Of a stretch of DNA of 64,000 nucleotides, positions 43,736-57,144 are shown one piece after another. The translations under genes were made by a program, and so were the position numbers. Source of the stretch: Diphasiastrum complanatum (lineage: Eukaryota > Streptophyta > Lycopodiopsida > Lycopodiales > Lycopodiaceae); NCBI GenBank assembly GCA_029204225.1, contig CM055105.1:18455226-18519225 (forward strand), in the 5' to 3' direction. The notes under the pieces were generated by a model. It made no database searches. It was given only the letters and a program-made list of their open reading frames with translations, and was not told where the DNA came from. The first letter of the stretch is position 1, and every line of letters starts with the position of its first letter.

Positions 43736-45286
43736 TGTTATGGCCATATTCTATTAAGGACCTGGAATAGTCCTAATATGGTAGATCGGCCCTCCAGTAC
43801 TCGAGATTATTGGTCACGCCAAGATTTAATTCCATGTTGAGGCCTGTTTGTGACTAATTACCTTGAGAGGACCCAGACACTCTGATTGAGACATATGGAG
43901 TACTGCATGTATGTGTGACAAATATAGGCAGGAGGACTGCATGAAGAGATGAGACCTATTTATAGTTGACCTGCATGGGAGTTGCATGGTTTCATGCACA
44001 GGACTCTACTCTCTATATAATGAGGTAGGGATTCTCCCGTCGACATATTGGATTTAGGTTAGCAGTTTCTCTCTTCTCCTCTTGCTACACATGGCATGGA
44101 TTGGGGGCTAGATCCAGGTTTGATCTAGGATTGGTTGGGTGGTTTGGCTCCATAGTCTCTCCTATTGTGTTCTCTTATCCTCATCTTAGGGGCAATCTTT
44201 TAGGGCCTTTACATTGGTATTAGAGGATATAAGGAATTGTGATGTTTCTTAAGTGTGATGGTTAATTCTTGATCTATTAATTGAGTAAGAATTCGTATCA
44301 GTATTTTGAATCTCTCTACTCAAGTATTTTAATTGAGAAATTGTGGATCTCACAGACATTATTCTATTTAGTCTAGTGGATATTATTCTATTACAGTTTA
44401 TGGTCTGCAGATGCTCGAGTACAGTTCTTCATTTGATTGGATCCCCAGTTATCATAGGAGACAGACAAGTCTATTAAGATGAATGAATCTTATTTTCTTG
44501 CATTTGATGTTAGAAACTGGAGCATTTAACTCAAATGAGTCTCTAAGATATTTAGAGTTGAATTTAATCATTTTATATCTTAATGATTCTCCTAGAGATT
44601 CTAGTTGAATGAATTATCATATCTTAGAATTAGATTCCAAGGATAGTTATACTTGGAGGTTTTTTATGAATTAACTGCCAGAATTTGTGGATAATTTAAG
44701 ATTGTAATTTCTTTAACTTTAATCTCCTAAGTTAGGAAATATTTCACTCAGTGGTTCATGTAAGTGTTTTACATGAAGGTGATGTTACTAACTTGTAGTG
44801 AGTGTAACCCAGTTGAGAAATTTATTGCTTAGTGTACTTTTTAAACCAGAGTTTGTACACCAAAGCAGAGATTAACAATTGGAAACAATTTTTCTCTGAG
44901 TACTTGTTTGATAAGTAAGTTTGATTAAGGATAATGGTTTTCTCGGTTAATATTGAAAGTTATAGGAACTGTTTCTGTAATTCTTTCTTGTTTTGAGGAG
45001 CTTCTAAGGATAGAAGCAGTTTAAGGAGGGAAAAATGTTATGGCCATATTCAGTTAAGGATCTGGAATAGTCCTAATATGGTAGACCGGCCCTCCAATAC
45101 TCGAGATTATTGGTCATGCCGAGATTTAATTCCATGTTGAGGCCTGTTTGTGACTAATTACCTTGAGAGGACCTAGACACTCTAATTGAGACATATGGAG
45201 TATTGCATGTCTGTGTGACAGATATAGGCAGGAGGACTGCATGAAGAGATGAGACCTATTTATAATTGATCTGCATGGGGGTTGCA
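43736..45286 (+). mobile_element. Non-autonomous LTR retrotransposon, 3' LTR truncated
   Basis: LTR 1 is 43736-44213 (478 bp, TGTTATGGCC..TTTACA), with TATATAA at 44014-44020. A PBS follows at 44215. The interior (44214-45035, 822 bp) is AT-rich with no ORF above 60 codons. A polypurine tract, AAGGAGGGAAAAA (45023-45035), precedes LTR 2, which starts TGTTATGGCC at 45036 and matches LTR 1 closely up to 45286, where it is cut. It cannot move without help. Its LTR shares the GGTTGGGTGGTTTGGCTCCA block with the LTR at 23018. Confidence 0.92.
44215..44226 (+). promoter_or_regulatory. Primer-binding site of the 43.7 kb element
   Basis: TGGTATTAGAGG one base after LTR 1; 10 of 12 bases match the initiator tRNA-Met site TGGTATCAGAGC. 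Confidence 0.8.
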
Positions 45287-46149
45287 GATTGAGGATTAAA
45301 AGGTTTGCCTTAAGTAGATCTTCCAATGAATCTGCATGCTTAGGAACATAGATTGAAAGAACTGTTGACAAAGTTTCTAAACTTTTGAAGTCCCAATTTT
45401 TGAGCGATGGACAATCAGCCGTGTCCTGCAGTCGCTTAGCCAGAACGTGATTAGTTCAATTGCATGTTGAAGATGGAAGTTTTCTCCTGAATCCTTTAGG
45501 GAGCCTGTCTGGATGGAGGTTACCTGCGTCAGCTTTTATTTTCCTTCTGGAGTGTGTTCTGCCTGTGACAGCATGTGTGGAGGTGACAATGTGACCCTCA
45601 GTTGATTCAAGGATTGTTGTCCTGCAAACGATTCTTCATGTGAATGAGTTGTTTGATTTTAAGTCGTTGGTATGGCTGTGGTCATAGCTGAAAACGCCGA
45701 AGAAGCCTTTTGAAAAATCGCCTACCATCACTGTGTAGGAGGCGCGATCCTGAGTGGCTGTAGAACTGTAAATCACGGATATTGGTCACTGATTGATAAC
45801 TGCTATCCCAGTTGGCCGAGTGTTAATTGCGTTTTTTCTGCTTATTATCTCTCTCCTCACCTTCTCGATGGGGTCACGAGGCTGTGGGTTCTTGCTAAAC
45901 CAAGTACAGTGGCAGCCAAGTCTATGTTTAGGGCTTTGGAACCCTAGTAGCCCTAGTTGCAAGTTTTTTGATCTTGGCATGGTTCTTTTAGTAAAGTAAT
46001 GTCATTTTCTTTTTTTGCATGGCCATAAAGGCTGTTAATTTTTAACAAATATATGGCCCAGAGTTTCTTGTTGAACCTCAGCTCCATTGAGTTATCCGCA
46101 GTTTTGGATGGCAATTGTGATGTTAGAAGAAGAATTTGATACATGGATT
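45287..46149. other. No gene recognised
   Basis: The truncated LTR ends here and unrelated, slightly less AT-rich sequence follows. Nothing supports a gene. Confidence 0.4.
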
Positions 46150-47975
46150 ACATTGAATCTGTTAATTGATAGAAGCTTATCCCTAGAGTTAGTGCTCTTG
46201 GATCAAGGGGGATTCGAACTTTATCATTAACCAAAAAGGATCTGAATGTAATATTGAACCATGTTAATTCTTCTGTTTAGATCACAAGATCAGGTGTGGA
46301 TTGTGGTATCCATCTGAACCAGTCATCCAAATAAATGGATTCACCAGTTTATGGGAACAAGATATAATCTTCCTATATGGATTATAGGACAACCAGATGA
46401 TCAATGGATCTCTAGAATATCAGATAAGATGGTTGAAAATTTTCTGGAAAGAAACGCTGGTGGTATGGGACATCATTAATTTTGGAAAGGAAATTCTAGG
46501 ACTATAAAGATTTGATGATCAATGGTGTGTTTTAGTACCTAGTCGCAATATGGGAAAAAAGAAAACCATTCGATCAAATGTGGGGTATTTTGGAAAATTT
46601 TGAGGTTTAATCTAGATCCCAATGTGGTATCTCATTATTTACAAAATCAGAGGCCCTCAAATCTATTTTTTGTTTTTTTAATTAATCCTTTATTTCTTAG
46701 TAATTTCTCGAATATAAGACATCAGACTAGTTTATATGAATTTTTTTCAGCATGAAGTTATTCTTCCGAAAGACTGTTATGTCATATAAATTACTACTTG
46801 TGGAAATGGACTTGGAATTCAGATAAATTCTAAGATTAAAGTATTTCAATTTCTTAAATCTAGAATATCTCTGTTGCATAAATAGGTTTCAATGGAATGA
46901 TTATACTGTCACTCGAGTTGAAAATATTTGAAGGAAAAGTCTTGTTTGTAATAGAGTGAATCCTTTATTGGAATGCACTTATTACTGACTTTTCTTGGAT
47001 TTAGATATTTTCATATATCATCTTTCCAGTTAACTTTTATTGAAATTTATAATTTTTTTAAAAGGAGGGGTGAAGTGGTAGAATAAAATTCTATTTGGAA
47101 ATCTATAAGTTGCATAGTTTCAAAAGAGAGCCAACTGTGGTATAGAAATGAGATTTGGTCTGAAAGTAATTTCGGATAGATTGAGAGTAAGATTCCTAAT
47201 TGGAACTTTTCGAAAAAGAGAAATTCTCTTGGGATTGTGGTGGACAATCTAGAACTAGAACATGTTTGATATTTGAACCATTATCTATAAGTAGTACAGT
47301 GAAAGGTCAAAGGTCACTAATTCCATGTTGGTTGGAATAGAAGTAAGTTTGATCAAAATTTAGGTCTGAGAGGTCTGTATTGGATCAACCTAGTCTTAGT
47401 TTTAGTACTAGGATCAGTGAGGGGTTGATTGAGTGGAAGGAATTATGTAATTAGAAGTAAGTTGGATTGGAAAACTAGTGAGATCGAATGTTATTCGTCT
47501 CAAAGATTTCTCAAATATGTTATTTACTCATGAAAAATGGAAATTATTTTGTAGCTGAGTTACAAAATCTCAGTGAGATATGTGAGTAACATATGTGGAT
47601 TTTGGAGGAATCTGCCAGATAAAAATGTATTTATGTATTGTGGGCCATAGTGAGATTATTCACATATGTGCACGATTAATCTTGTATGAATCTACTGTGT
47701 ATTCCTGGTTACTAGAGTTATTTGGTGCACTTAACCTAGTCGGTGAACATGAACATATGATCAAGTATTGTTTTGACAAATACTTGCAGAGTTAACAAAT
47801 CTTTGTATGGAAGATTTATGGATTAACTTATTAATGATTTGGATAAGGATCTTAATGTGGTGTCATACTAGTATAATTAAATTCTTCACCTAGATATTTG
47901 AGATTTCTGAATCATTGGCAATTAACTAGAGTAGTTGATTACTCCAAGATGAAGTTAATTGGTAAAACAATCAGT
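46150..47975 (+). repeat. Dispersed non-coding repeat, longest copy
   Basis: The segment 46555-47975 is the reference for the fragments at 9541-11995, and 46150-46900 resembles 3880-4740. No coding potential on either strand. Repeats of this size with no protein could be the interior or LTR of a large non-coding retroelement. No TG..CA ends or PBS could be fixed. Confidence 0.75.
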
Positions 47976-49377
47976 GTGATGTGGATTCACTAGGAACTGA
48001 TGGTTTTTGAATTATATTGCTTGTAAGACGCATGATTAGTGAATCATTTGGTTCATCAGTTAAAATTATGTGCAACGGATATACATTATTTTTGAAATAG
48101 AGTATTCCTTAGTTAAGCAAGAGACTCAGCTCATTAGTGATTGTATCCCAGAGAGCTCAATTGGATAACGAATCATAATGAATCCAAGAATAATAACTGA
48201 ATTGATATTCAACAGGACTTTGGGTATCTAGATTTGATTCTAGATTGTAATTTAAAGTTTTTGTAGTTGAAGATGATTGTCATTTTGAAATGCGTTCAAT
48301 CTTTAATTACTAGTGGTTTATAGAACTTGAATATCTCTCTAAAAAAATACCTTAGAGTCTAATTTGTCTGTGACTTAATCGTATTTGTTTATTTGAAGTT
48401 TGATAGAAATCTAAACAAAGAAATAGCTTATACGTTTCTTAGATCTTAAAAAAAAAAAAATTAATGTTATAATAAACCATTAATCAAAAATAAAACTCAA
48501 ATTACACATAAAGAATATAATCTAAATAAAAATATATGAATCCATTGCAAAACTGTTATATTGTCTTTTAATGTATCAATATTGATTAATTTACAACATT
48601 GAATGCAAATGTGAATGTGACTTTGATTGATAATCTAGAATATTAATATATATTGTTACATATAATCATATCATGATTATTTGTTTACCAGAAGATTGTG
48701 TTGCTCAAATATAAAACGTAGAGCCATGATTGAGAGACAGCATCACTCGAATTTTGTTACGAAGTAGGAAAAGAGTTTGTCTCTATTTCAATCTAAAACT
48801 CAAAAACACAAAAGTAATCTACAATCACAAATTCTTAGACCATTAAAGTTGTCATGCATAGCATGGACCAAATACTAGAATATCCATACTAAGTTTTTAA
48901 CTATAGAAATAAAATTAAATAAAAATAATAATTTTGTGTAATGATTATGATAATTTTGTGTTTTATTTTTAATAATTCTTGATTTAATCTACATCTTAAA
49001 TTTTGAATTCTCTAGACTAGTATATTCATGTCCATATTAGCTTATTGAAAAATCTTTTTTAGTGTTTCTATTTAAAGATTTTTACATTATTTGATGATGA
49101 AGAGAAGGTGTGGAAGGAGATGAAATAGCCAGATGAGCAAGAGCTAATAACTGCTAATTTTTCATTTTTACAACACAGCTTATATAGATTATATCATAGA
49201 TCAAAAAAATACAATCAGATTTTTCATGTTAAGAGTTACAATGTATAGCCAAGAAGCTTAATTATTTCAAATGTGAAATATACTCGTAAGGGATGAAATA
49301 TAAACATTGTAAATAAAAAATTATTACATAAGAGATTGATAGCACAAAGAGATGAACACGACACAATATAATCATAC
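47976..49377. other. AT-rich, no gene recognised
   Basis: Very AT-rich with poly-A runs. The segment near 48110-48170 (ATTGTATCCCAGAGAGCTC) recalls the interior of the 43.7 kb element, but weakly. Confidence 0.4.
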
Positions 49378-50242
49378 CCAGTTTCTTTATAAACTACCAC
49401 AAAGGGTCTCACATCAGAACATTCTAGTTGCAAATCTTCTAAGTTAAGCATTATAGAGCATGATAACAAAAAAAATGAATCAATTCTAGAAAATATTGTA
49501 AGAGATAAAACTATGTAAATATGAAAATGTCACCTACGAAATATAAAATGTATAGAGATGTATAATAGACAAGAGATGTATAGTTTAAACTAGCAACTTT
49601 AAATGTCTAAGAAAACATAAACAGATTCTTACCAGTTCTAGAGTCCAAATATAACCATTAGTCCATTCTAGGGCAAGAGATATATGTGAATCACATGCTC
49701 TTGACAACATATGATTGCTCACCAAAAAGGATCATAAATCTCACCTTGGTAGTCTGTAAATATTGTGAAAGGAGAGAAGCTTCCAAAAATACATAATGAA
49801 TAATGAATAGAAGGAAATTCTACGTAGCATGCTCATTCTAGAAATATCAAGAACTCATAGTTTTTGACAACTTTAATTGTTCTCTTTAATATGGTTTATT
49901 ATCTAGAATGAAATTTTTTCTCAAAAATGTTAGAATTCTCCATGAGACAACACATCCAGAGTGGATATTGCACCCACCTTAGTTGAGTTTCAGAAACTAT
50001 TTTGTCTTTGTAAAGCCAAATTACAATGAAAAACTTCATATAAAAAAAAAAAAAAGTTCCAAAAACCTAAAATTTATCAAGATCGTTATTCAAATGGTTA
50101 CCTCCTATCTGCATCCATTTGAAAAAATCCACACTTGAGGCTGGTCCCACTAAAGACATTTTAAATATGAAACATCTATCTTTCTTATCGTGCAGTTGTC
50201 TAGAAAACAATGAACCATGGAAGAAGTCATATGCACAATGTT
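49378..50242 (-). CDS. Possible exons of an unknown host gene
   Basis: Three exon-like blocks fit splice sites and phases. 50102-50242 reads CAYDFFHGSLFSRQL..SSVDFFKWMQIG with donor GGAG/GTAACC. 49978-50005 reads DKIVSETQL with acceptor AAAG and donor AAG/GTGGGT. 49633-49717 reads SNHMLSRACDSHISLALEW and TNGYIWTLEL with donor CTG/GTAAGA. A fourth block, 49378-49438 (DLQLECSDVRPFVVVYKETG), has good splice sites but its phase does not match the third, so another exon is missing or the model is wrong. Long AT-rich introns surround them. Family not recognised. Confidence 0.35.
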
Positions 50243-51180
50243 CTTTTAGATACAACAAAAATGTTATTTAATGAGATAAATCTATTGATTGCAACTCAAT
50301 CTTGGCCTGTGTTATCCATTTTTTTAATCTACAATCATTAACAACCATCCACTCATAAAATATCAAAAGAATCCATACAAAATATCAATGATATAAATAT
50401 CCTGCATAATACCAATAGTAAAAGGATATGAGATTTACTCACCTTCTATTATTAGTCATGGGCTCAATCATTCGAAAAGGAGGTGAGTCTAGTTTTCAAG
50501 CAGACATGCTAGAGATCCCTGTGAAAAATTGTCAACTAGTTTGTTGGTTTATTGGCGTTTTTGGAGGCCAACATGAAATCTCAACTTAGAGATATGTTCA
50601 TATTTGTCAATAAAGGCCTAAATAGTATTTGTACTATTTTTGGAAAGTAGATAAATGGAGTTTGGACCCATTCTAATTGGCTAAATTTGATACATTGCAT
50701 CTAGACTAGAATTTCTAAGTTTTTGATGAACTATCTAGAACTTTTCAAATTAGGTCAAGTTTGGGGCAAGTGGCCAAATGACATTTTGGAAGCTATAAAT
50801 AGCTGTACCTATGTAGAAAAATAATCATCAAAGTTTTTTTCTTTGTGGAGATCTCATGTCTTGTGTTTTTATGTCCATCTCGTGTTTTTCTATTGATATC
50901 TTGAGTTTCCATGCGTAGAATGTTGATTTTATAGTTGATTTAGCTTTCACACATGTGACAGACATTACCTTATTATTGTTTTACGGACAAGGACAATATC
51001 ATATTGTATTTTCATACTTATGATCATATCTTAGTGATTTATGCAATTCTAGCATGCTAAAATTGATGATTTCTATCTAATTACTGGGTCCGTGATAGCC
51101 TCTATCAAGTACCCGTTGTTAGTTTGGATTGAAATTTCAGGTGAGGTCTGGGTTATGAAAGGTTTTATCAGGGCTTTTGC
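50243..51180. other. No gene recognised
   Basis: AT-rich. A donor-like GAAG/GTGAGT near 50444 on the minus strand might be a 5' exon of the preceding gene, but stops and phase do not fit. Confidence 0.35.
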
Positions 51181-52804
51181 TTGATGATGAGAGATGGGCT
51201 GGCGGTGACCAGACATAATGCAGACAGTGACCATCGAGTTCGCGTTAATCCGTACCTTGTACGTGGTACTCTGGTACAGGAAGTGGAAATGCTTCTTCTG
51301 CGCATCCCAGGTGGCGTAAGAAGGGCGAGGCCCATGTTGATGTTAGAATTGAAAAGGGAGGATGGCCTCAACCAATATATCTAGAGCCTCTCTAAAGCGT
51401 TGACAGATGCCTCCACCAAGGTGCAAGAGCTTCAGTCTAAAGCGTCTCAACGGCTTGCCCCCCTCCAGGCGCAACTCCAAATATATGAAGCAAAAAATAC
51501 ACACTTGGGGGTGGAGATACAAGCCCTGCAAAGTGAAAAACTCGCCTGGTTAGCTCAACCTATACTTGACTCCAGGCCACTATCTCAAGTAGAGATGAAT
51601 CTCTTCTGGTGTCAGGTGCAAGTGTATAGCCAAACTCTGAACAGCTACTAGGCGGAGTTTGGGCCAGTGCAACTCAAGAGCTCGCCCAGGCCAAACAAGC
51701 CCTCAAAGCTTGTCAACAATTTTTGGAGAAGAAGATTCAACCAACTCCGGTGGTAATTCCAACGCCACCTCTCTTTGATGCTGCACAGACAAGTATGAGC
51801 CAGGACCAAGGCCAACAGACAACAGAGGCAATAAGTCAGGATCAGGGGTCAGGCGGGCAAGACCAAGGACCTCTTGATACTAGAGCTGAAACATAGGACC
51901 AAGGCCAAGACATGAGTCCCAGTCTTAGCCACGGGGAAGGACAAGCCTCCTCATCAAGAGGCTCGTGCACTATATATGCCAGCCAAGTTTTCAGACGTCC
52001 CAAATCCATGGAGGAGAAAATCAATGAATTCTTATCCAAATATCCCCACGAGTCTTCACGAGGAGGTTGGCAGATATCCTTCTCAACGCAAACCATCAAG
52101 GAAAACGAGTTGCAGGCACACCCCGCCCTCTTACCACAACCTAAGAGGCGTCAGCAGCTTTTCGAACGTGACCCTGCGACCATTAGGACTTATGTGACCA
52201 GTCCTCAGCAACTTCGGATAAATGCCCATTTTCTTATCTACGACGAACCAAATGGGCAGAATGCGGCACCCCAATGGACAAAATCATACTCAACAACTGC
52301 AATTGGCCAAAGATCAATTCCGAGCACAGTTGGACAACGGTTGTAGACGCCCAAAGAGCTCTCAGCAAATTTTCCACGAAGTATTTCAATTGTCCAGATC
52401 CAACAATCCACGCGGCCGCAACTTACGTCCGAGACTTGGAGTATCTGATGACCATCGAGACCAAGTGGGATAATTTTCTCCCACCCTTTTGTTTTGATCT
52501 GAATAAAGCATTGGCCTTAGATCGCGTGGAGGCTGCCAATCGCTTATGTATATTACCGAACTGGCCTTTTGGGCCACCCCTGGACGAGCCTTGGATCAAT
52601 CAATGATGGATCACCGGCATCCACAAGTCCCTGCACACAAGTAAGGTATCGAAAAATATTGGCAGAATCACCTTCATGGGAGACGTAACGTCCTACCTGA
52701 TCAACCAGCAACGAGCCAAGCGCTTACTTTACTGAACCGATAGAGTGCTGAGGGACCGGCACTACTTTAGGCCACGGGTCCTGTTGGGGGTATTCCCAAC
52801 ATAG
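51181..52804 (+). pseudogene. Decayed coiled-coil protein gene, family unknown
   Basis: A coding trace of about 500 codons over three frames. N-terminal part: helical, Gln/Ala/Leu-rich (KVQELQSKASQRLAPLQAQL, then ELAQAKQALKACQQFLEKK), likely a coiled coil. Middle: Gln/Ser-rich. C-terminal part: KRRQQLFERDPATIRTYV, YVRDLEYLMTIETKWDNF, IGRITFMGDVTSYLINQQRA, and a frame ending at 52802. Breaks: a frameshift near 51650, TAG at 51893, a frameshift near 52270, TGA at 52604 and TGA at 52733. It could be a gag-like protein of an LTR element, since an LTR-like terminus overlaps its end. Confidence 0.5.
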
Positions 52805-53555
52805 AGCGAATAAAAAAAAATGAGTCAATAAATGTGTTGTGAGGGCATGGCTTCATGTGCGTATAAGCCCATGACCCAATGAGCAAGCAAGGCGATTGTA
52901 AATAGAAATAATGGACTTGGGCCCTTGTAATTAAAATAAAACTTGAGGCCCAAAGTCATTTTAAACTTAGAAGTTTATTATTTTAGAGTTGGGTCCAACT
53001 TTGGGCTCACATGAATCTTGTGAATTCTAATGTACTTTTTGTGGACCCTTGGATTAAGTTGGGTCCAAGATGAATGGTTAGGGTCAATGTACATATTAGC
53101 CAATAGAATTTTGGGGCAAGGGCCTTCCCCATTTATATAAAGGCACCATTTGTACTCTATTTTTCATGCTTAATGAGAAGGAGGAGAGACTACTATTTTG
53201 AAGAGCCAAAGCATCCTCATTTGCTAAGCACTCATGCTAATGCTATTGTTATGTTTACCATTTGCTTTCCATTCCCTTGTTATTGTTTTAGTAGTTATGG
53301 TTTTTCCATTAGCATGCATCTTGAGCATTTGAGCTAACCTCCCTCTCCACTCTCTCTTTCTCTCTTTGCCTCTCTATCTCTTCTCTTCTTCTCTTCCCAT
53401 TTCACCCAAAACCATGTTGAATGCTAGTTTAGTGAGTAGAGTTGATTGGGGTAGTGTTAGAGGAGAGTAGAGTTAAAGGAAAAAGTAGAAATCAACTAAA
53501 AGTAGCATCTTAGCATAGTTAGGCTCCTATCCAAGTGTTCTAACCCTCTTTGACA
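52782..53555 (+). mobile_element. Candidate LTR with palindromic terminus
   Basis: Starts TGTTGGGGGTATTCCCAACA, an inverted repeat of the LTR tip. It has ATTTATATAAAGG at 53131 as a TATA box and may end TTTGACA at 53555. It might be the 3' LTR of the preceding coiled-coil element or the 5' LTR of the copia that follows. No second copy or PBS was found. Confidence 0.45.
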
Positions 53556-53903
53556 GGCGGAAGGGCTGCTCACCGATGAAATCTACAACCCTACAATAAC
53601 CTCCAAACAAAGGGCACCTGGACTGTACCTGCAAGTATAGTACCGCAAAATAGAGTGATTGTAGCGGAGAAAGTATTTAGAGCATGCCAAAAGTGATTTC
53701 ACCATTCCATTGGGCACGTAGTTGGGAGTTGGCGACAAAGTGCATTTCGGAAGGTGAGGCCGATTTGGCTTCCAATTTGGCAAAAAAGCGACAAGTGGCC
53801 TGGTAAAGAAAAAATTACAGGTCATTATTTTCAACTTCTGACATCACAGTTGGCCTCGGCATACTATTTTTAGCCTACGGTTGCAGTTTCAGGCAGTTTT
53901 GGG

Positions 53904-56892
53904 ATGACAAACATGGGAGAGTCCATTTTGAGTGAAAGTAGCAAATTGGATGGGATTTCCAACTATGCAGTGTGGAAATTCAAAATGAAAAACATAGTGA
54001 TGGAAAAGGACGTGTGGGATGTCATCACAAGTGATGAGATAAGACCGCCAAATGAAGTAGATATCAAAGTGTTTGATAAGAAGGTGAGAAAAGCTTTGAC
54101 CTTCATTAACTTGTTAATGAAGGATCACATCATTACCCACATTTGTCATGCTGTTACACCCAGACAGACATGAGATGTGCTAAAGGAGCAATTCGAGACG
54201 TCAAAGCCATCAAGAATCATGTTTTTGAAGTCAAAACTGAATAGTGCCCGCATGGAGCAAGGAGAGCACATTCAGACGTAAATGACCAGAATCAAGACAA
54301 TGAGGGATGAACTACACTCTATTGGTGAGCGCATACATGATGTGGAGCTGGTGCACAATACATTGTGCGGCATTGCAGAACCCTATCAGATGTTTGTGAG
54401 CGGAATAGCATCAAGAGAAAGATTGCCAACCTTTGACGAGCTCATAGGAATCTTGATGCATGAAGAGCAATGGCGAGAAATGGTGAAAGCTAGACGTCAA
54501 AACACTGACGATCAGGCACTTGCGACACGCCAAAAACAAGACAAGAGCAAGGGCAAGAACAAGTCTAAGCATCGCCAAGGCTCAGGAGGATGAGAGATCT
54601 TCCAACAAGACCAAGAAGAAGGGCAAATGCTTCCATTGTGGTAAAAAGGGCCATTGGAAGAGTGAATGTCGAAAATTCCTGGCAGAATCAAGTAAGGGAA
54701 AACAGGTAACCTTGTCGATGAGGGTGAGATTGAAAACTCTAGCATCTTTATATCGGCATTGTCATCTAATCAAGATGATCAAGCATAATATATTGACTCA
54801 GGAGCCACAAGACACATGACAGGTAACAAAGATTGGTTCAATAACTTGAAAGTGTTGAAAAATGGAACGTCTATTTTACAAGCTAATGGTGATGTGTGCA
54901 AGATCAAGGGAATAGGCGCCATTTTCATCCAACTACCTGATGGCAAGAGCAGGACGATCAAGGAGGTACTTTACGTACCAGGTTTGAATAAAAATCTACT
55001 TTTTGTTGGAGTCATTACAGACCAAAAGTTGAAAGTAGAATTTGCCCATGATCATTGCTTTGTGAAGGATGTAAATCAAAAGTTCAAAGTCATTGCGGAT
55101 GGTGTAAGGGAGCCCAATACTAAATTGTACAGATTAAATTCTATAATCAAGGGGCAACATGGACTATCTCGTCCATTCCATCGCAAACTGAACTGTGGCA
55201 TAAAAGGCTTGGTCATTTGAACCTAAGAAGCCTCAGTTTGATGAAAAAACTAGAAATGGTAACAAGATTGCCTACAATAGAAGACCACTTGAAGTCGATG
55301 TGCGAATCATGTGTGTATGAAAAGCAACATCGAGAAAAGTTCAATAAAGGTGGTGTTGCAAGGGCAAAGAACATCCTGGATTTGATCCACACAGATCTAA
55401 GTGGGCCTATGAGGACTATGTCCTTAGGTAAGGCCTTCTATTTTATGACTTTCATCGATGATATGTCACACAAGACATGGATGTACTTCTTGAAGAAGAA
55501 ATCAGATGCGTTTGATACTTTCAAAAGCTTCAAAGCATTGGTCAAAAATCAAATAGGTAGGAAGATCAAAGTTCTAAGATCAGATAGTGGAGGTGAGTAC
55601 AAGTCTACCGACTTTAATGATATTTGTGATCAATGTGGGATAAAAAGACAATTTACGCAAGCTCATACTCCTGAACTCAATGGTGTAGCTGAGCGCAAAA
55701 ATTGTACAATTGTGGAAAGTGCCAGATCTATGCTAGCTGAGATGAAACTACCAAAAGATTTTTGGTCAGAAGCATGTAGTACGGCAGTCTATCTTCAAAA
55801 TAGAAGTCCTACCATTGCCATACCAAAGATGACACCTGAGGAGGCATTTACGAAGAAGAAGCCAAAGGTGAACCACTTGTGAATCTTTGGATGTAAGGCT
55901 GATTCAAATCTTTGGAAAGAAGCAATGGACAAGGAGTACAATTCATTGTTGAGGAACAACACATGGAATGTCACCAAGCTGTCAGTAGACATAAAGGTAA
56001 TCGATTGCAATGGATCTCTAGGATCAAATACAAAGCAGACGGCAGTATCAACAGAAGGAAAGCTCGACTCTTGACAAGGATATTTTTACAAATTCCCAAC
56101 ATCAACTACTTCAAAAGCCCGGTTTTCCAAGCACACTTCCATTCGACTGCTACTATCATATATTGCTGTAGCAGATCTTAAGGTACACCAAATGGATGTT
56201 CAAACGACATTCCTCAATGGAGTTATCGAGGAAGACATATACATGATCCAGCCAGAAGGCCATATCCTCAATGGCCGAGAAGATCAGGTATGCAAATTCC
56301 ATAAAGCTTTGTACTGTCTAAAGCAATCATCCAGACCATGGTTTCATCGAATCAACACATTCTTGATTGATCATGGATTTGAACCAAGCTCTACAGACTG
56401 TAATGTATATTTCAAAGCTGTCAATCAACTCTTTGTCATCATCACACTCTATGTGGATGATACGTTGCTGTTTAGCAACAATATCGGATTGACAAAGGAC
56501 ACCAAGAGGATGCTATCCCAAGAATTCGAGATGATAGATCTTGAAGAGACACATTATTGTCTTGAGATTCAAATCCACAAAGACAAAAGTAGAAGACTTC
56601 TATATATCACCCAACAATTGCAAGTTTGTACATAATCCCATGGATCCAGGACTAAAACTATCCAAGGAGCAATGCCCTAAGACAAATGAGGAGAAGACCG
56701 AAATGAAGGGATATCCATACCAATCAATTATTGGATCCCTGATGTATACAATGATCTCTAACAGGCCCGATCTTGCATACCCCATCAGTTCCTTGAGCCA
56801 ATACATGGCTAACCCTTGTAAGATCCACTGGAAAGCTCTTTTAAGAGTTATCAGATATGTACGAGCTACTATTGACCTCTGTATCTACTATT
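53904..56892 (+). pseudogene. Ty1/copia element: gag, protease, integrase, RT, RNase H
   Basis: Gag starts near 53904 (KLDGISNYAVWKFKM). The zinc knuckle CFHCGKKGHWKSEC is at 54628-54669. Protease DSGATRHMT is at 54795. The pre-integrase region is followed by an integrase with all three catalytic residues visible (IHTDLSGP, SDSGGEY, NGVAERKN). Just after IFGCK the frame jumps to LWKEAMDKEYNSLL, so the integrase tail and linker are deleted (about 55895). RT follows with MIQPEGH and YVDDTLLFSNN (about 56450), then an RNase H start cut at about 56892. Gag carries a stop at 54171 and there are several frameshifts. It is the same family as the relic at 1-1700. Confidence 0.92.
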
Positions 56893-57140
56893 GTAGGTCA
56901 TGTATGTCATCCAAAATGCTCATTTTATTCATGTTCTGATAATTTCTTGTTAGCAGATAAACTTGTTTGTAGATTGAATTATTTCGTATGATTGATATCA
57001 TACGTCGATTTATTGCTCTAAACTCTACACCTAATATGCTTTCGCAAAGCTACATCTAAAACCTAGTTAACTCGAAATTTTTGCGAAATTCTCTTTGTCA
57101 AAAATTTCGAAAAAAATACTCTCTTGAAAATTTTCGCGAC

Positions 57141-57144
<4 letters not shown>

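Noticed and set aside
50444-50500. Additional exon of the 49-50 kb minus-strand gene
   Set aside because: Good donor (GAAG/GTGAGT) but stops and phase do not connect to the next exon.
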